Positions 1 through 10,409 of a stretch of DNA of 64,000 nt are shown here, in pieces. The first letter of the stretch is position 1. The number at the start of each line of letters is the position of its first letter. The notes beneath the pieces are model-generated. The model did no database searches and had not been told where the DNA came from. It was given only the letters and a program-made list of their open reading frames with translations. A program made the position numbers and the translations under genes. Origin of the DNA: Sugiyamaella lignohabitans (Eukaryota > Ascomycota > Dipodascomycetes > Dipodascales > Trichomonascaceae). The stretch spans positions 2,790,001 to 2,854,000 of the forward strand of contig NC_031674.1 in NCBI RefSeq assembly GCF_001640025.1, read 5' to 3'.

Positions 1-1380
1 AGAGTTACAGGGTCCTGGCTGGAAGTGATGATGTTTGAAAGAGCTTTGAGAATCTTCCAATCTCCTTCTTTGAACTTGCCAATATTTTCCTTCCAAAATG
101 TCTCGCTGCGGTGAGGGGGCGACCACTTCAAGTTCTTTCCGATAATTTCGCTGCCATACTCGTCGAAGGTAGTCATTGAATCAAATGCCTCTTGAAGAGT
201 AGTCTTCAAGAAGTCAAGATCTTCAATAAGCTCCTCATCCGTCCACTTGCGCTCAGCAAGGGTCTTGACTAACTCCAAGCAGGAGTGCGAAAGCAATGCA
301 GGCACGCTTACTTTCGATGCGTTGTTAATAGTGTTGACAAGGGTGGCCACAGCCAGTCGAACAATCTTCTCTTTGACAGAGTTCTTCGTGATATTAAGTA
401 AAGTAGGCACGAGGTCAAACTCGGTTACTACATCTGCGGCTGGTTGCTTCTCGAACGTAACAAGCCAAAAGACAAGTAGCGTATAGTACTGAAGTTGAAG
501 GTTGCCTTGGGAAGCATTGAGAATCTTAATCAACGAAGGAACGATTTCGTTGCGACTCTCCCAAAACAGAGGGCGGAACTTCTTCACTTGGAGAAGACTA
601 GAATAAGCTTGAACGGCAATATCTTGAAGATTGGCATTTGGCGAGCTGGCAAGTTTCTTCGAGATATATGCCAAGGCGAGTTTGACGGCACTCTTGTCGT
701 CACTGCTTTGACCAATCAAAGTAATCAATGCTTTGATACTGAGCAAATGAGTTTGTTCGTCAGGTTTATCAAGCAATTTGGTTAGGACGTCAAATGTTTG
801 TGGGTCTTTCAAACCTAACAAGGACTCCCTGAACTCGGGGGAATCGCTGGCAAAGTCGCCTACTAACGACAAGATATACTTGACAACATCATCTCTAGTG
901 ATACGGCTCAAAATACCAATAAGCTTTGCAGCATAAATATCTGAATCCTTAGCGATAATGGCAACACTCTTATCCTTCGGTAGCTTTTCTATAGTCTTGA
1001 TCAGCGATGCTTCCTCGGTAGTAATGAGATTGGCACGAACATATCCCTCCCAAGGAATTGGTCTAACACGGATGTTCGATTGGATCTCTTCGAGGTATTG
1101 AGAGGAAATGGGTGACGACTAGAGGATGTGTTAGTCTTGGCAAGGCGGTCGATAGACAATGGGCCTTACGCTCTAGAACTGTTAAGACAGAACATAGCAC
1201 AAGGACACATTTGCTTTATTAGATCCAAAATTCTCTCCCATAGCGATGTGAGCCGATTAGCCCCCTTAAGTTATATATATGCTCGCAAACCTTCATTACC
1301 GGGCGATATTGTTCTTTGATTCCGAACTCATATCATGATCATGCGTGGAATTGACCAGAGTCATTACATTCACTTACCAT
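1..1380 (-). CDS. VMA13: V-ATPase subunit H (partial, C-terminus beyond window)
   Basis: Subunit H of the V1 sector of the vacuolar proton-pumping ATPase; in the family it activates the assembled pump and silences free V1. The minus-strand frame from 1118 to position 1 reads as the HEAT/armadillo-repeat subunit H fold, with the N-terminal stretch SSPISSQYLEEIQSNIRVRP, then IPWEGYVRAN, and near the edge EYGSEIIGKNLKWSPPHRSE, a conserved C-terminal block of the family. About 373 residues are present and the remaining C-terminus lies outside the window. The first exon appears to be the start codon alone (1378-1380), followed by a 259-nt intron (1119-1377) that begins GTAAGT and ends CTAACACATCCTCTAG. 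Joining ATG to TCG at 1118 keeps the frame. The family call is certain; the one-codon exon is inferred from splice signals. Confidence 0.9.
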
Positions 1381-2793
1381 TTCTTCTTCTATTCGTGTAA
1401 CCTCTAATCACAAATCTCTAAGCAAGCGTCAAACAACACTAGGAATCCTCGAAATGCCTGATAAAGTGCGTCTTTCGTTGTTGTCTGTAGGCACCCAGCC
1501 CTATATTCCAATAGCCAGTCGATTTTGGTGATACAAATTGTAGCTGCGTCGCTATCACCCACGAGGCTGCTCAGCCGCATATGGATTGCCGCGACCTATA
1601 CTGCGATTGGCGTATGTAAAATCTGCTTGATAACGATAGTGGTTGGGCCAAAATTTCAGAAGAATAGTTCAGGTTTTGGTGAAGATGTATATTTCAACTA
1701 AAAAGTCTGAATAGTGAGCATGTGCAGATATCAATACCAGGCAAATTTATTCTCGCCATTTCATACTATTATACGTTAGAGATCTAGATATTTTTCAATG
1801 ATTTTAATTACAGGGCAGTTGTTTAATGTCGTCGGGTAGTGATTAAGATGACTGACAACGTTATGTAAATAGCATTTGCATGTCACGATAAACACGATGT
1901 TCCCACATTCCCACATCTCCCTCACGCTTCATAGGGTAAACCCAATGCATTCTAATAATTATTTGCTAAGCGAAAGTCTAAAAGGATATTCTTCTACAGA
2001 CTAAAAACTGCCACATATATAGGATCTATATCTCTCAAATCTACTAGATTCGTCATCGCAACGCTTTGAGCATTGTCAGATTTAACAGGAACAGGGGTGA
2101 GATGACTGAGGCACATCTGCAAACCAGAGTATAACTGGTCTTCGGTGGTTGGAGCCCATGGGACTTGTGGTGTGATACTGGTGTCCGGTATGTTGTCAAT
2201 AATGAGAAGTTCTATGCGGTAGCCGATTCTTATGATTTGCTAGAGGCATCAAGGGATCGGGGGAGTTGGCCGAGACATGTCTCAAATATCATTTACGGTG
2301 TGTAAGACACAAGTGATTCCTATCTTGGAAGCGAGACAAACTCACTCTGATGGTTGATAGGCACCCGCCGCCACACATTTTGTCGGCAGAACGCAGAATA
2401 CGCATCCTTTACGGGTAGAAGCAGATGGGTGTTCATGTTGAATATCACATCTCAACCCCATGTTCTAACGGCGATGTGATCTCCGGGCGTTAAACGCTCA
2501 TTCGACCCTGTGCCTGTCTAATTTTTTCCCTTTGCATGGCTGCGGAGTTTCGGGTCCGACCAGCTGATGCACAGAAGGAAAAGACCAAAGCGGATAAATA
2601 CGGCGTAGAACATTACCGGCAAGCCAGCGCCTGTAACTTCCAACGGCGGTAAAACCCGTAACGCCTACAAGCACAGCACTTAGTAGTAATAGTAGTAGTA
2701 GCAGAAGCAGTAGTCACAGTTAGAGGGGTCCCGAGGCCTAAATGGGCTCATGACACAGGGTAAATATTAGTATATCATTATGGCTAGTGCATG

Positions 2794-2889
2794 AGCCGTT
2801 TATTAAGTTTAGCAAACGGCTAAGAAAAAAAAGTTTGCTTAAGCCGTGGCCTTAAATTTGACACTATCTCAGACCTGGATTTGCTAAAC
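2794..2889. repeat. Inverted-repeat cluster
   Basis: AGCCGTTT (2794-2801) and AAACGGCT (2814-2821) form an 8-bp hairpin with a 12-nt loop. The loop side also contains GTTTAGCAAA (2807-2816), which recurs inverted as TTTGCTAAAC at 2880-2889, and a partial copy GTTTGCT lies at 2833-2839. Function is unknown. Confidence 0.6.
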
Positions 2890-3265
2890 CTGAAGAGTGT
2901 TAGTCGCTGACAAAATTGGGATTGACGCTAGGGGTCGAGTAGTGGCCGGGACAGCTCCGCATCGCTTGATATTAGATATGCGCTCACCAGATGATTGTCA
3001 ACACACGGCACCAATGCCAAGAGGGTCCACTCACAAAGATATAACAAAGTTTGTCTGTGATTGGTCGGATAAGTGGGACACGACAATCTTGAAAAGCGAG
3101 ACATGGCCAAGACACCGTTCAGCATCATATCAATGCACATCACCTATTAATTCGTCAGAATTTTACAGATTTGGGAAGCTGCTACAGGAAAACCCGTTTA
3201 AAGCTGACTATCGTTTGATTCACTTGGTACCCACCCCTTATTTGGATGCACGCCATGCAGGAACC

Positions 3266-3291
3266 CTGTACAGCAGTTTCCTGTACAGCAG
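3266..3291. repeat. 15-bp tandem direct repeat
   Basis: CTGTACAGCAG occurs at 3266-3276 and again at 3281-3291, a period of 15 bases. A degenerate GATGG pentamer array of five units follows at 3351-3375. No gene is attached. Confidence 0.6.
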
Positions 3292-5621
3292 CAGCCCCCG
3301 CCGTTTTCGGGCGGATTTGGGCTGACATGAAACGGAGACGCGATGTGTGTGATGGGATGGGATGCGATGGGATGATATGCCTGCAACGGTCGTTGAAAAT
3401 AAGCTTCGTGCCCTTGTGAACTGACTAGGGCATGGGCTTAATGGATGGAAGCTGTAACCCACTTTCAAGCCCTTGTTGAGGAACAATTTCCAGCATATAT
3501 GTGCCACCTCCAACGCCCCCGTAATGATGGACAAGAACTAGTCAATCTCTATGCGTTAGTCAACCAGATTAAAGCAGGTCCCCTGGCGCTTGAATATCTT
3601 GGCTAATGCAGAATTCCCCACGTAAGACTCGTCAATAGGCCACTATTTTTGTAGATACTCACAAACATTATGGTCGATGATTGATGCCGTACTCCACTTT
3701 ACTAGCCTTGGCAGTCTGGGTAAAATGCACTAGCGAGCTTCTAGTTTAGAAGATTTCGGTGTCAGACTCTGGTGAGTATAGACTCGCCTTCCCCCACCCG
3801 AATTCGGAATCGAGATGCAGCAATCCCAGTCGTTTTGGGATTTTATGTGTATAGATAACCCAGATTGTGCGGAAACCGACGATAGCCGACAAAACCTTCT
3901 GATGAGGTAGCCTTCGGTAGCCGACTAGCCACTTCCCCACTTTGTAAATCATGACGTACTCTTCGCCTATTTTAACCGCGGCGCCTTGGCCCCCTTAATT
4001 TACCTAAGAGCACCATAATTTGCGTTTACTATTCACGCTCTGGTCTGACAATTATGTCATTTAGTCATCTTACACCGGAATGACTCCGGATCAAATGTCG
4101 TACAATATGCTACTGTTACTATTAGCTGTTATGGAAAGGTTTTTCCGGTGGTGGCCTATTGTTTCCGATTCTCTCCTCGTTGCAAATTTTCATCTCTGCA
4201 GCATCGGCTCACTAGCTGCAAATAGCATAGAGTGTGCAGGACGGTTATATCTGCACCGAAATGGGATGGAAGCGCCTAAAAGGAGATGAGTTTATGCAAG
4301 TCTAATTTATGGTCAAAAAATTTCTCTCTAGGTACACGGAGATGAGTGCCATAGTGTTCCGTATGACCGTCCAGTCCCAAACTTATAAGAAAAAATTTTC
4401 ATTTTGATGCTATATTGCAATGCCAATGGATTAGCTTATTCGATTTTGTCTTAGGTAGCTTTTATAACAACAATAAATCACCTTGTGTGAGAAAATTGGC
4501 AGGATGGCTCGTAGAATAGTTCGTAGTCTGCTGAGGCGTTCTCCCATTCATGCAGTTACCATCGCTTGAAGTTTCTTTTCTCTATATCCAGCATCTTACC
4601 TATTTAGGCTAGATGTCCGGTAATAATCTACAGTAACATTCCCCTTTACGGAGCGCGTCCAATTTACCAGCTCACACTGCAGACAGCCTCGATGCAATCC
4701 CCCCTTGTGGGTACTGTAGCAGCGGGTATGACCCCTGCCGGTGGCTGTCCACCGCCTCTTTCCATTGATTTCGGCGATGGGATTCCAGCACTTCTTTCTG
4801 CCTACGGTGATAGGCTGGGTCACCACCGCCACTCCGTTTAACCGGCGGGCTTTACTCTCCGGATATATTCATTTTTTTGTGATAGAGGCAGGGTGCACGG
4901 CAGAACGCCTGTTAGAGAGCGGGCCAGGAACAACAATAATTGTTACAGAGTCACGTCATTTCAAGCTCTCTCGGCCATTGTTGTTACATTTTATTGTTAG
5001 TCATAATACAAATTAGAGGCTGAGGCAGAGCATGAGCATTGGCCTAGCTGTTGGTTTTGTGGCGTAAGTTTCTGGCCCCGCCTGTGTCTGCAATCCTCAG
5101 CAGGCTCGTTACCCATCCTGCAAATACCGTCCCTGTCTCCCTTTTACGTCTGATTTCTTTACAGTATGCAGTACCCTCTCCCGCCATCCTCCACACCACC
5201 TCCACAACCCAACAGTTGATACGACTAATGAGCAAATCAATAGCTTTCAATAAGCAGGGTCAATTGAATTTAACTTTTCAACGAAATTTAATCGATTTTT
5301 CCTTGCAACCCCACAATTCCCCTCCAGATCTCGAAAACCTTAAAAAGCTTGGAATATGGACCCCGAGTGTCGAACTCTGAAATAAATTCCCGCCTAACCA
5401 TCCCAACTACCTCTGTAGCGTTATTTGCACTGCTTTGCAGATGAAATACAGCTCTATACAGCAGATGCTCATCCCGATGTCGCTTGAAGTGAGTTCCTCA
5501 GTCTCGTCGATCATGCCATGTACTAAAACTGCCTAATTGCTTTTTCTGATTAATCTATTTGCTTTTTTTTCTCCCGCTAGTGATAGCTTGCTTTTCCTAA
5601 TCAAAACTTGTCGAGTATCGG

Positions 5622-5636
5622 TTTTTTTTTTTTTTT
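5622..5636 (+). promoter_or_regulatory. Poly(dT) tract upstream of PTR2
   Basis: A run of 15 T residues lies about 200 bp before the PTR2 start codon. Poly(dA:dT) tracts commonly keep yeast promoters free of nucleosomes; that role here is inferred. Confidence 0.45.
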
Positions 5637-5838
5637 GTATTTTCTTCTTTTAATATCAGGCAGAAACCAGATTTGGTCATATTTACTTCCCACTCAGATT
5701 CTAGATAAATATCCCTGCTCATCCAGTGAAACTTGCTTGTATTTTTTATCTTGCTGTGTTCATTGTGCTTTTATTTTATAATTCTTATTATCAAAGAGTT
5801 ATAGAATACTAAGAATACAACAACAAATAAAAGACATA

Positions 5839-7593
5839 ATGGCTTCTGTTGACCGTATTGAATCTCGTGACTCCGTTGAGTTGGCCAAGGAGAACATCGA
5901 AAGAGAAATTGCCAACCAAGACTACATTGAGGATGACTCCAATTTACCAGGACCATCCCCTACTGAGGAGGAGCTCACCACCCTTCGTAAAATTGCCGAC
6001 ACTCTGCCCACCTCTGCATGGCTTGTAGCTGTCGTTGAATTGTGTGAGCGTTTCACTTACTATGGTGTTTCTGGAGTTTTTCAAAACTATATGCAAATTC
6101 CTCTTGACAGTAAGAGACAAAATGGTGCTCTTGGCTTGGGTCAATCAAAGGCCACTGCTCTATCATATTTCTTCCAATTCTGGTGTTATGTTACTCCTAT
6201 TCTTGGTGCTGTCATTGCTGATAAGTGGCTCGGAAAGTACAAGACCATCTGCGTCTTTGCTGGTATCTACATCATTGGTACTTTGGTTCTTTTCGTTACT
6301 TCTCTCCCCACTGCTCTTGAACACGGTGCTGGTCTCGGTGGTTTGATTGCTGCTATGATTATTATTGGTTTGGGAACTGGTGGTATCAAGTCGAATGTTT
6401 CTCCTCTTATTGCTGATCAATACACCATTACTAAGCCCTATATCAAGACCCTTAAAAATGGTGAAAGAGTTGTTGTTGACCCTGCTCTTACTGTACAATC
6501 TGTTTTCATGATCTTCTATTTCTGTATCAACCTTGGTTCTTTGTCTGCTATTGCCACCACTGAGATGGAGAAGAACATCAACTTCTGGGCTGCTTACTTG
6601 TTGCCTTTCTGCTTCTTCTTCGTTGGTATCGCTGCTCTTATCATCGGTAGAAACAAGTATATTAAGAGACCCGCTATGGGATCTGTTATTCCTGATGCAT
6701 TCAAGATTATCATGATTGGTGCCACTAACGGCTTCAACCTTGACAAGGCCAAGCCCTCTGTCCGTAACGCTGATGGTCAATCTGAGGTTCAATGGAGCGA
6801 TTTGTTTGTTGATGAGGTTCGTCGTTCAGTCTATGCCTGTAAGGTCTTCCTTTTCTACCCCGTTTACTGGGTTGTATATGGACAAATGATCAACAACTTT
6901 GTTTCCCAAGCTGATCAAATGGAACTTCATGGACTCCCCAACGATATCATGCAAAACATTGATCCCATTGCCATTATGGTCTTCATCCCTATCATGGAGA
7001 GAATTGTATACCCCGCTTTGAGAAAGATTGGTATCCAATGTAAGCCCATCACTAGAATCTTCTGGGGATTCGTCTTTGCTTCTCTCTCTATGGCCTACTC
7101 TGCTATTGTCCAACACCTTATCTACAGTGCTGGTCCTTGTTATGACCATCCATTAAACTGTCCTGCTTCAATGGATGGTGTCATTCCCAACAAAGTGCAC
7201 GTTGCTATTCAAACTCCCGCCTACTTCTTCATTGCTATTTCTGAAATCATGGCCTCCATCACTGGTCTTGAGTACGCTTATACTAAGGCTCCTGCTAACA
7301 TGAAGTCGTTCATCATGTCCCTCTTCTTGCTTACCAATGCTTTGGGTGCCGCCATCGGTATGGCTTTGTCTTCAACTGCTGTTGATCCTAAGCTTGTTTG
7401 GATGTTCACTGGTTTGGCCATTGCTACTCTTATCAGTGGTTTCATCTTCTGGTTCCTATTCAGATCTTACAACCAACTTGAAGAAGAACTCAATGTTATC
7501 GATGCTGATTATGCTGCCGAAATGAATGCTGAGATTAAGCACAACATGCATGCTCATGGTAACGATAACGATGCTGAAAAGCAAAATGCATAA
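5839..7593 (+). CDS. PTR2: Di/tripeptide transporter (POT/PTR2 family)
   Basis: Proton-coupled importer of di- and tripeptides at the plasma membrane. The 584-residue protein has a charged cytosolic N-terminus (about 1-60), then the family signature ELCERFTYYG at about residues 67-76, followed by roughly 12 hydrophobic segments, with a hydrophilic central loop near residues 290-330 between the two six-helix halves. Length matches fungal PTR2 proteins (about 580-620). The ATG at 5839 is the first in frame after a long AT-rich leader. Codon use is strongly biased to GCT, GGT, ATC, AAG and AAC, unlike most neighbours, which suggests high expression. It is divergent from VMA13 and convergent with LOC1. 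Yeast PTR2 is typically nitrogen- and peptide-regulated, but I could not assign specific sites here. Confidence 0.93.
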   Translation: MASVDRIESRDSVELAKENIEREIANQDYIEDDSNLPGPSPTEEELTTLRKIADTLPTSAWLVAVVELCERFTYYGVSGVFQNYMQIPLDSKRQNGALGLGQSKATALSYFFQFWCYVTPILGAVIADKWLGKYKTICVFAGIYIIGTLVLFVTSLPTALEHGAGLGGLIAAMIIIGLGTGGIKSNVSPLIADQYTITKPYIKTLKNGERVVVDPALTVQSVFMIFYFCINLGSLSAIATTEMEKNINFWAAYLLPFCFFFVGIAALIIGRNKYIKRPAMGSVIPDAFKIIMIGATNGFNLDKAKPSVRNADGQSEVQWSDLFVDEVRRSVYACKVFLFYPVYWVVYGQMINNFVSQADQMELHGLPNDIMQNIDPIAIMVFIPIMERIVYPALRKIGIQCKPITRIFWGFVFASLSMAYSAIVQHLIYSAGPCYDHPLNCPASMDGVIPNKVHVAIQTPAYFFIAISEIMASITGLEYAYTKAPANMKSFIMSLFLLTNALGAAIGMALSSTAVDPKLVWMFTGLAIATLISGFIFWFLFRSYNQLEEELNVIDADYAAEMNAEIKHNMHAHGNDNDAEKQNA

Positions 7594-7946
7594 ATCTAGA
7601 ACTCATGAAAATTCTGTTTTGATTTACATATATAATGATCTTTTACCCTTTTGTTGTTTGGTTCGTTCCTTCCATCTTCTATAACTAATATAACGACGTG
7701 CATATGATTTTTTTGAGTGCTTCCAGCCTAGTCAATGGGTAACCACTTCCTCAAGTATAGTAAATCAGTTGAAACACAGTAGAAAAAGCTTAGAAAAACG
7801 AGCAACATCGAAGCCGTTGCCCACAGAAGCAAGTGTGTCCAGGCCTAGGGATATTGTTAAGAAATTTCAACTTGTTCTTGGAGATAAATAATCATGACAA
7901 TAAATTAAACATTACGGACTTCGTAAAAAATGCTACATAAATTATT
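7594..7946. other. Convergent 3' intergenic spacer
   Basis: About 350 bp of AT-rich sequence between the convergent PTR2 and LOC1 genes. It probably holds both 3' UTRs; nothing else is seen. Confidence 0.6.
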
Positions 7947-8513
7947 TTAAGCAAAACTGACCTTTTTCTGACCTAATGGCTCCTTCTCTGCCTCAGGCTT
8001 TTTAGTATCCTTTCTCTTTCTCTTCTTCAGCTCGCTCTTCTTTTTAGTCAATTTCTCTTCCTTTTCTTGCTCTTTTAATTCCATTTCCTTTCTTTTGGTC
8101 TCTCTGATCTCCTCTAGCTGTCTAGCCTTCTCTAATTTGGATGCATTCTTAGAGTCCAGCTGTTCATTAACTGTATGCAAAATCCTCAACATCGCATTTT
8201 TGTCGGCGAACACCTTGCCCTTTTTTCCACGAGGCTTCTTGATACCCTCAGGGTCAATGGATTTGTTAAGCTTAGGTATTCCCAGCTCCTTCTCAGTGTA
8301 GACTCTCTGTTTTTTGACCTTCTTTGCCTTTGCTAGAAGTGCAAGTTGTGTAGATTTCTTGCTAATTTTCGCTTTTGGGCCCCTAGGTGAATCTTTAGAG
8401 TTCTCATAATTGCTCGATTTCACCGTAAGCAAATTCTTTGCCTGTGAGTCCGACTTGACTTCTTGTTCAATGGAACGTTTCCCGTTAACCGTCACTTTTT
8501 TTTTATAAGCCAT
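7947..8513 (-). CDS. LOC1: Loc1-like nuclear 60S biogenesis / mRNA localisation factor
   Basis: Small basic nucleolar RNA-binding protein. In S. cerevisiae, Loc1 is needed for 60S subunit maturation and for ASH1 mRNA localisation. The 188-residue product (204 in S. cerevisiae) is very rich in Lys and Glu. It carries conserved blocks in the expected order: DSQAKN near residue 22, the segment YTEKELGIPKLN followed by RGKKGK, then SKLEKARQLEEIRETKRKE at about 118-136 (predicted coiled coil), and the C-terminal KKVSFA. The ATG at 8511-8513 opens the only long frame. It shares a 643-bp divergent promoter with the phosphatase gene at 9157. Assignment rests on the remembered family pattern and is strong. 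Confidence 0.85.
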   Translation of the reverse strand: MAYKKKVTVNGKRSIEQEVKSDSQAKNLLTVKSSNYENSKDSPRGPKAKISKKSTQLALLAKAKKVKKQRVYTEKELGIPKLNKSIDPEGIKKPRGKKGKVFADKNAMLRILHTVNEQLDSKNASKLEKARQLEEIRETKRKEMELKEQEKEEKLTKKKSELKKRKRKDTKKPEAEKEPLGQKKVSFA

Positions 8514-8918
8514 GGTTAATACCTGATATCTTCTCTCAGTTTTCTCTCAGTTTTAACAGAAATGAAGATGGAAGGGTCTACCAAGGTTCGAGATTGCAAA
8601 AAAAATTAATTTAAGCCGTACAATGGTATGCAGACCAAGTACATAATGCAGGTTAATCAGTTTGCCGATCACTCTCAGCAGCAGAATCTTGAGAGAGAAA
8701 TCCTACTAATCCTCAAGCCAGAGGTATGTGAAAACTTGAAATATCTACCAATCTCTAGCCCTTAACACCTAATGGATGATCAAGTAGGAAGATTTTTCAC
8801 TTGAAGTTCTTGATATGAAATCAGTCAAAGACACTTGAATAATATTTCCGACCAACACAAACCCAGAATGCAATATTTGAGTATGAGCGGTTGTACTCAA
8901 GTTAGTGCTGCAATCATT

Positions 8919-8925
8919 TGACTCA
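8919..8925 (+). promoter_or_regulatory. TGACTCA site (Gcn4/AP-1 type)
   Basis: Perfect 7-bp TGACTCA, 232 bp upstream of the phosphatase ATG and 406 bp from the LOC1 start. It matches the Gcn4/AP-1 bZIP consensus. Binding is inferred. Confidence 0.45.
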
Positions 8926-9051
8926 TTCCCTCATCTGTTATTATTTCACAAATGAAACGAGTAGGGTCAAAGAACCAGTCTGATTTGACTGGACGGATGA
9001 CTATTTAGGAAGACGTTCCGCAGATATGGAACTCCTTACCCTTATCGGGTT

Positions 9052-9058
9052 TGAGTCA
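9052..9058 (-). promoter_or_regulatory. Second TGACTCA site (reverse orientation)
   Basis: TGAGTCA on the plus strand is TGACTCA on the minus strand. It lies 99 bp before the phosphatase ATG and just upstream of a TATA box, a typical position for an activator site. Confidence 0.45.
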
Positions 9059-9086
9059 AAGAAGTAGCTGCATGTCCCCTAAGCAC

Positions 9087-9093
9087 TATAAAA
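9087..9093 (+). promoter_or_regulatory. TATA box of the phosphatase gene
   Basis: TATAAAA located 64-70 bp upstream of the ATG at 9157, within the usual yeast spacing once a short leader is allowed for. Confidence 0.45.
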
Positions 9094-9156
9094 CGTGAAA
9101 AAGCTGCTAGGACAGACTGACAGTCTTATCACACGCCCTTTTTAAATCAGGATTCA

Positions 9157-9895
9157 ATGACTGTCGACGATTTACAGATAATTCTTGTCCGCCATGGGCA
9201 AACGGACTGTAATAAACAACACATCTTACAGGGCCATTTAGATTCACCTCTTAATGAAATCGGTCAACTTCAAGCATCTGCAGCTGGAAAAAGACTTGAC
9301 GAAGACGGGGTTGTCCTCGATGCTGTTTGGTCAAGCGATCTTACGAGATGCAAGGAAACAACCAGACTAATCTTGGCACAAAATGAGACACATAGCAAAT
9401 TGGAAATTGTATTCCAGCAAGAACTAAGAGAAAGAGCAATGGGTGAGATCGAAGGCATGTCAATCACAGACGCCCGAGAGAAGGCATTGAGGGAAGGCAA
9501 AACTTTCCATGACTACGGTGAACCCAAACAGGTATCGGTACGAAGACTCAATGCTGCTTTTGATAAAATTGTTGATGAAAGTATTGCCAAGCAGCACAAA
9601 ACAGTTTTAGTTGTATCACATGGTGGTGAGTATATCTAAGTGCAGGTTGACATCCACTTCAATTATTAACAGTTTTCTAGGCGTTATTGCAGGTTTCTGC
9701 AATCACATAATTCGCGAAGAAGGGTACACATTCTCAGAAAATGTCAAAGTAGAGGATATTAAAGTTCCACACAATGCCTCGTTCACGATTTTAAAGGTAA
9801 ACAGATTGACGAAAACGGGAATTATTGAAAGCTTCGGTGATAAATCTCATTTATCAGGCAGTCTCACTAGTGTGGTTAACCAGAAAGCATTGTAA
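9157..9895 (+). CDS. Histidine-phosphatase family protein, YOR283W-like
   Basis: Member of the phosphoglycerate mutase / histidine phosphatase superfamily, closest in pattern to the S. cerevisiae broad-specificity phosphatase YOR283W. Two exons, 9157-9625 and 9681-9895, give 227 residues (230 in YOR283W). The catalytic phospho-His motif LVRHGQTDCN is near residue 9. QGHLDSPLNEIGQLQA, VWSSDLTRCKETT, LRERAMGEIEG (proton-donor Glu) and the second catalytic His in VVSHGG follow in order. The 55-nt intron interrupts just after VSHG; it starts GTGAGT and ends TTAACAGTTTTCTAG. Without splicing the frame stops within a few codons. The exact substrate cannot be read from sequence. The promoter has a TATA box and two Gcn4/AP-1-type sites. 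Confidence 0.88.
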
Positions 9896-10409
9896 ACTTT
9901 AATTCATAGCGGTATTTGTGTTGGACTCGTGTAGAGCGTTGAACCGTTTTTCGTATTTTAGAGTATTGTAATTGATATCAAGCATAGAGTATCAGGTTTT
10001 ATTTTTTTGTTGTGGATATTCAGTTTAATTGAACTTAATCGGGGTGACGTGAAGTTAGTTTTCCCCAGTTTCACTGCTTTGTGGCACTACTGATAACGGT
10101 GATTTCGGCTGAACTAATACCCTTCAATACAATCATCAACTGCTTGACTGCTGCAATATTTAGAGTATCGGAAGCAGTATACTGATCATGATGCTCTTCA
10201 ATTGCGGCGAATGGGGTTCATGTCTGGAATATCTGATAACATTTTAGATTTTTTTGACAAAGGCGGGATAACCCAACTTAAAATCAACAACAAATATCAC
10301 CATGGCGGCTACTCAAATCTCTGGATCGTCAATGATCTTGTGTATATAAGAAGGTCGAAGTTTCCTAACAGTTTTCGCAATTTAACACTAGTTATTCTAG
10401 TCTAACACT
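9896..10409. other. Intergenic region, possibly eroded permease N-terminus
   Basis: About 510 bp without an intact gene. A short stretch around 10160-10230 might be decayed remnants of the N-terminal half of the following permease pseudogene, but I cannot align it convincingly. Confidence 0.4.

Larger units (their letters stand above)
1381..5838. other. Long gene-free divergent intergenic region
   Basis: About 4.4 kb separates the divergent VMA13 and PTR2 genes. Open frames here are short, mostly begin at non-ATG codons and resemble no family I know. I see no tRNA A/B box pair. The region holds AGT/AGC trinucleotide runs (about 2690-2720), an inverted-repeat cluster (2794-2889), a tandem direct repeat (3266-3291), a GATGG pentamer run (3351-3375) and a 15-T tract (5622-5636) just upstream of PTR2. 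The last few hundred bases are pyrimidine-rich and are probably the PTR2 promoter. An origin, centromere-like element, non-coding RNA or eroded gene remains possible. Confidence 0.6.
8514..9156. other. Divergent promoter region LOC1 / histidine phosphatase
   Basis: About 640 bp shared by two divergent genes. It contains two perfect TGACTCA-type sites and a TATA box, listed separately. No other gene is seen. Confidence 0.6.

Noticed and set aside
2897..3325. 142-codon plus-strand frame in the intergenic desert
   Set aside because: Begins at GTG, has no recognisable motif, and overlaps direct repeats and several equally open antisense frames.
4741..5380. Two consecutive plus-strand frames of 91 and 109 codons before PTR2
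   Set aside because: No family resemblance, low-complexity pyrimidine-rich sequence, and overlapping antisense frames; likely chance frames in promoter DNA.
6163..6792. 209-codon antisense frame inside PTR2
   Set aside because: It is the complement of a highly codon-biased gene; composition is Ser/Asn-rich as expected for an antisense shadow.
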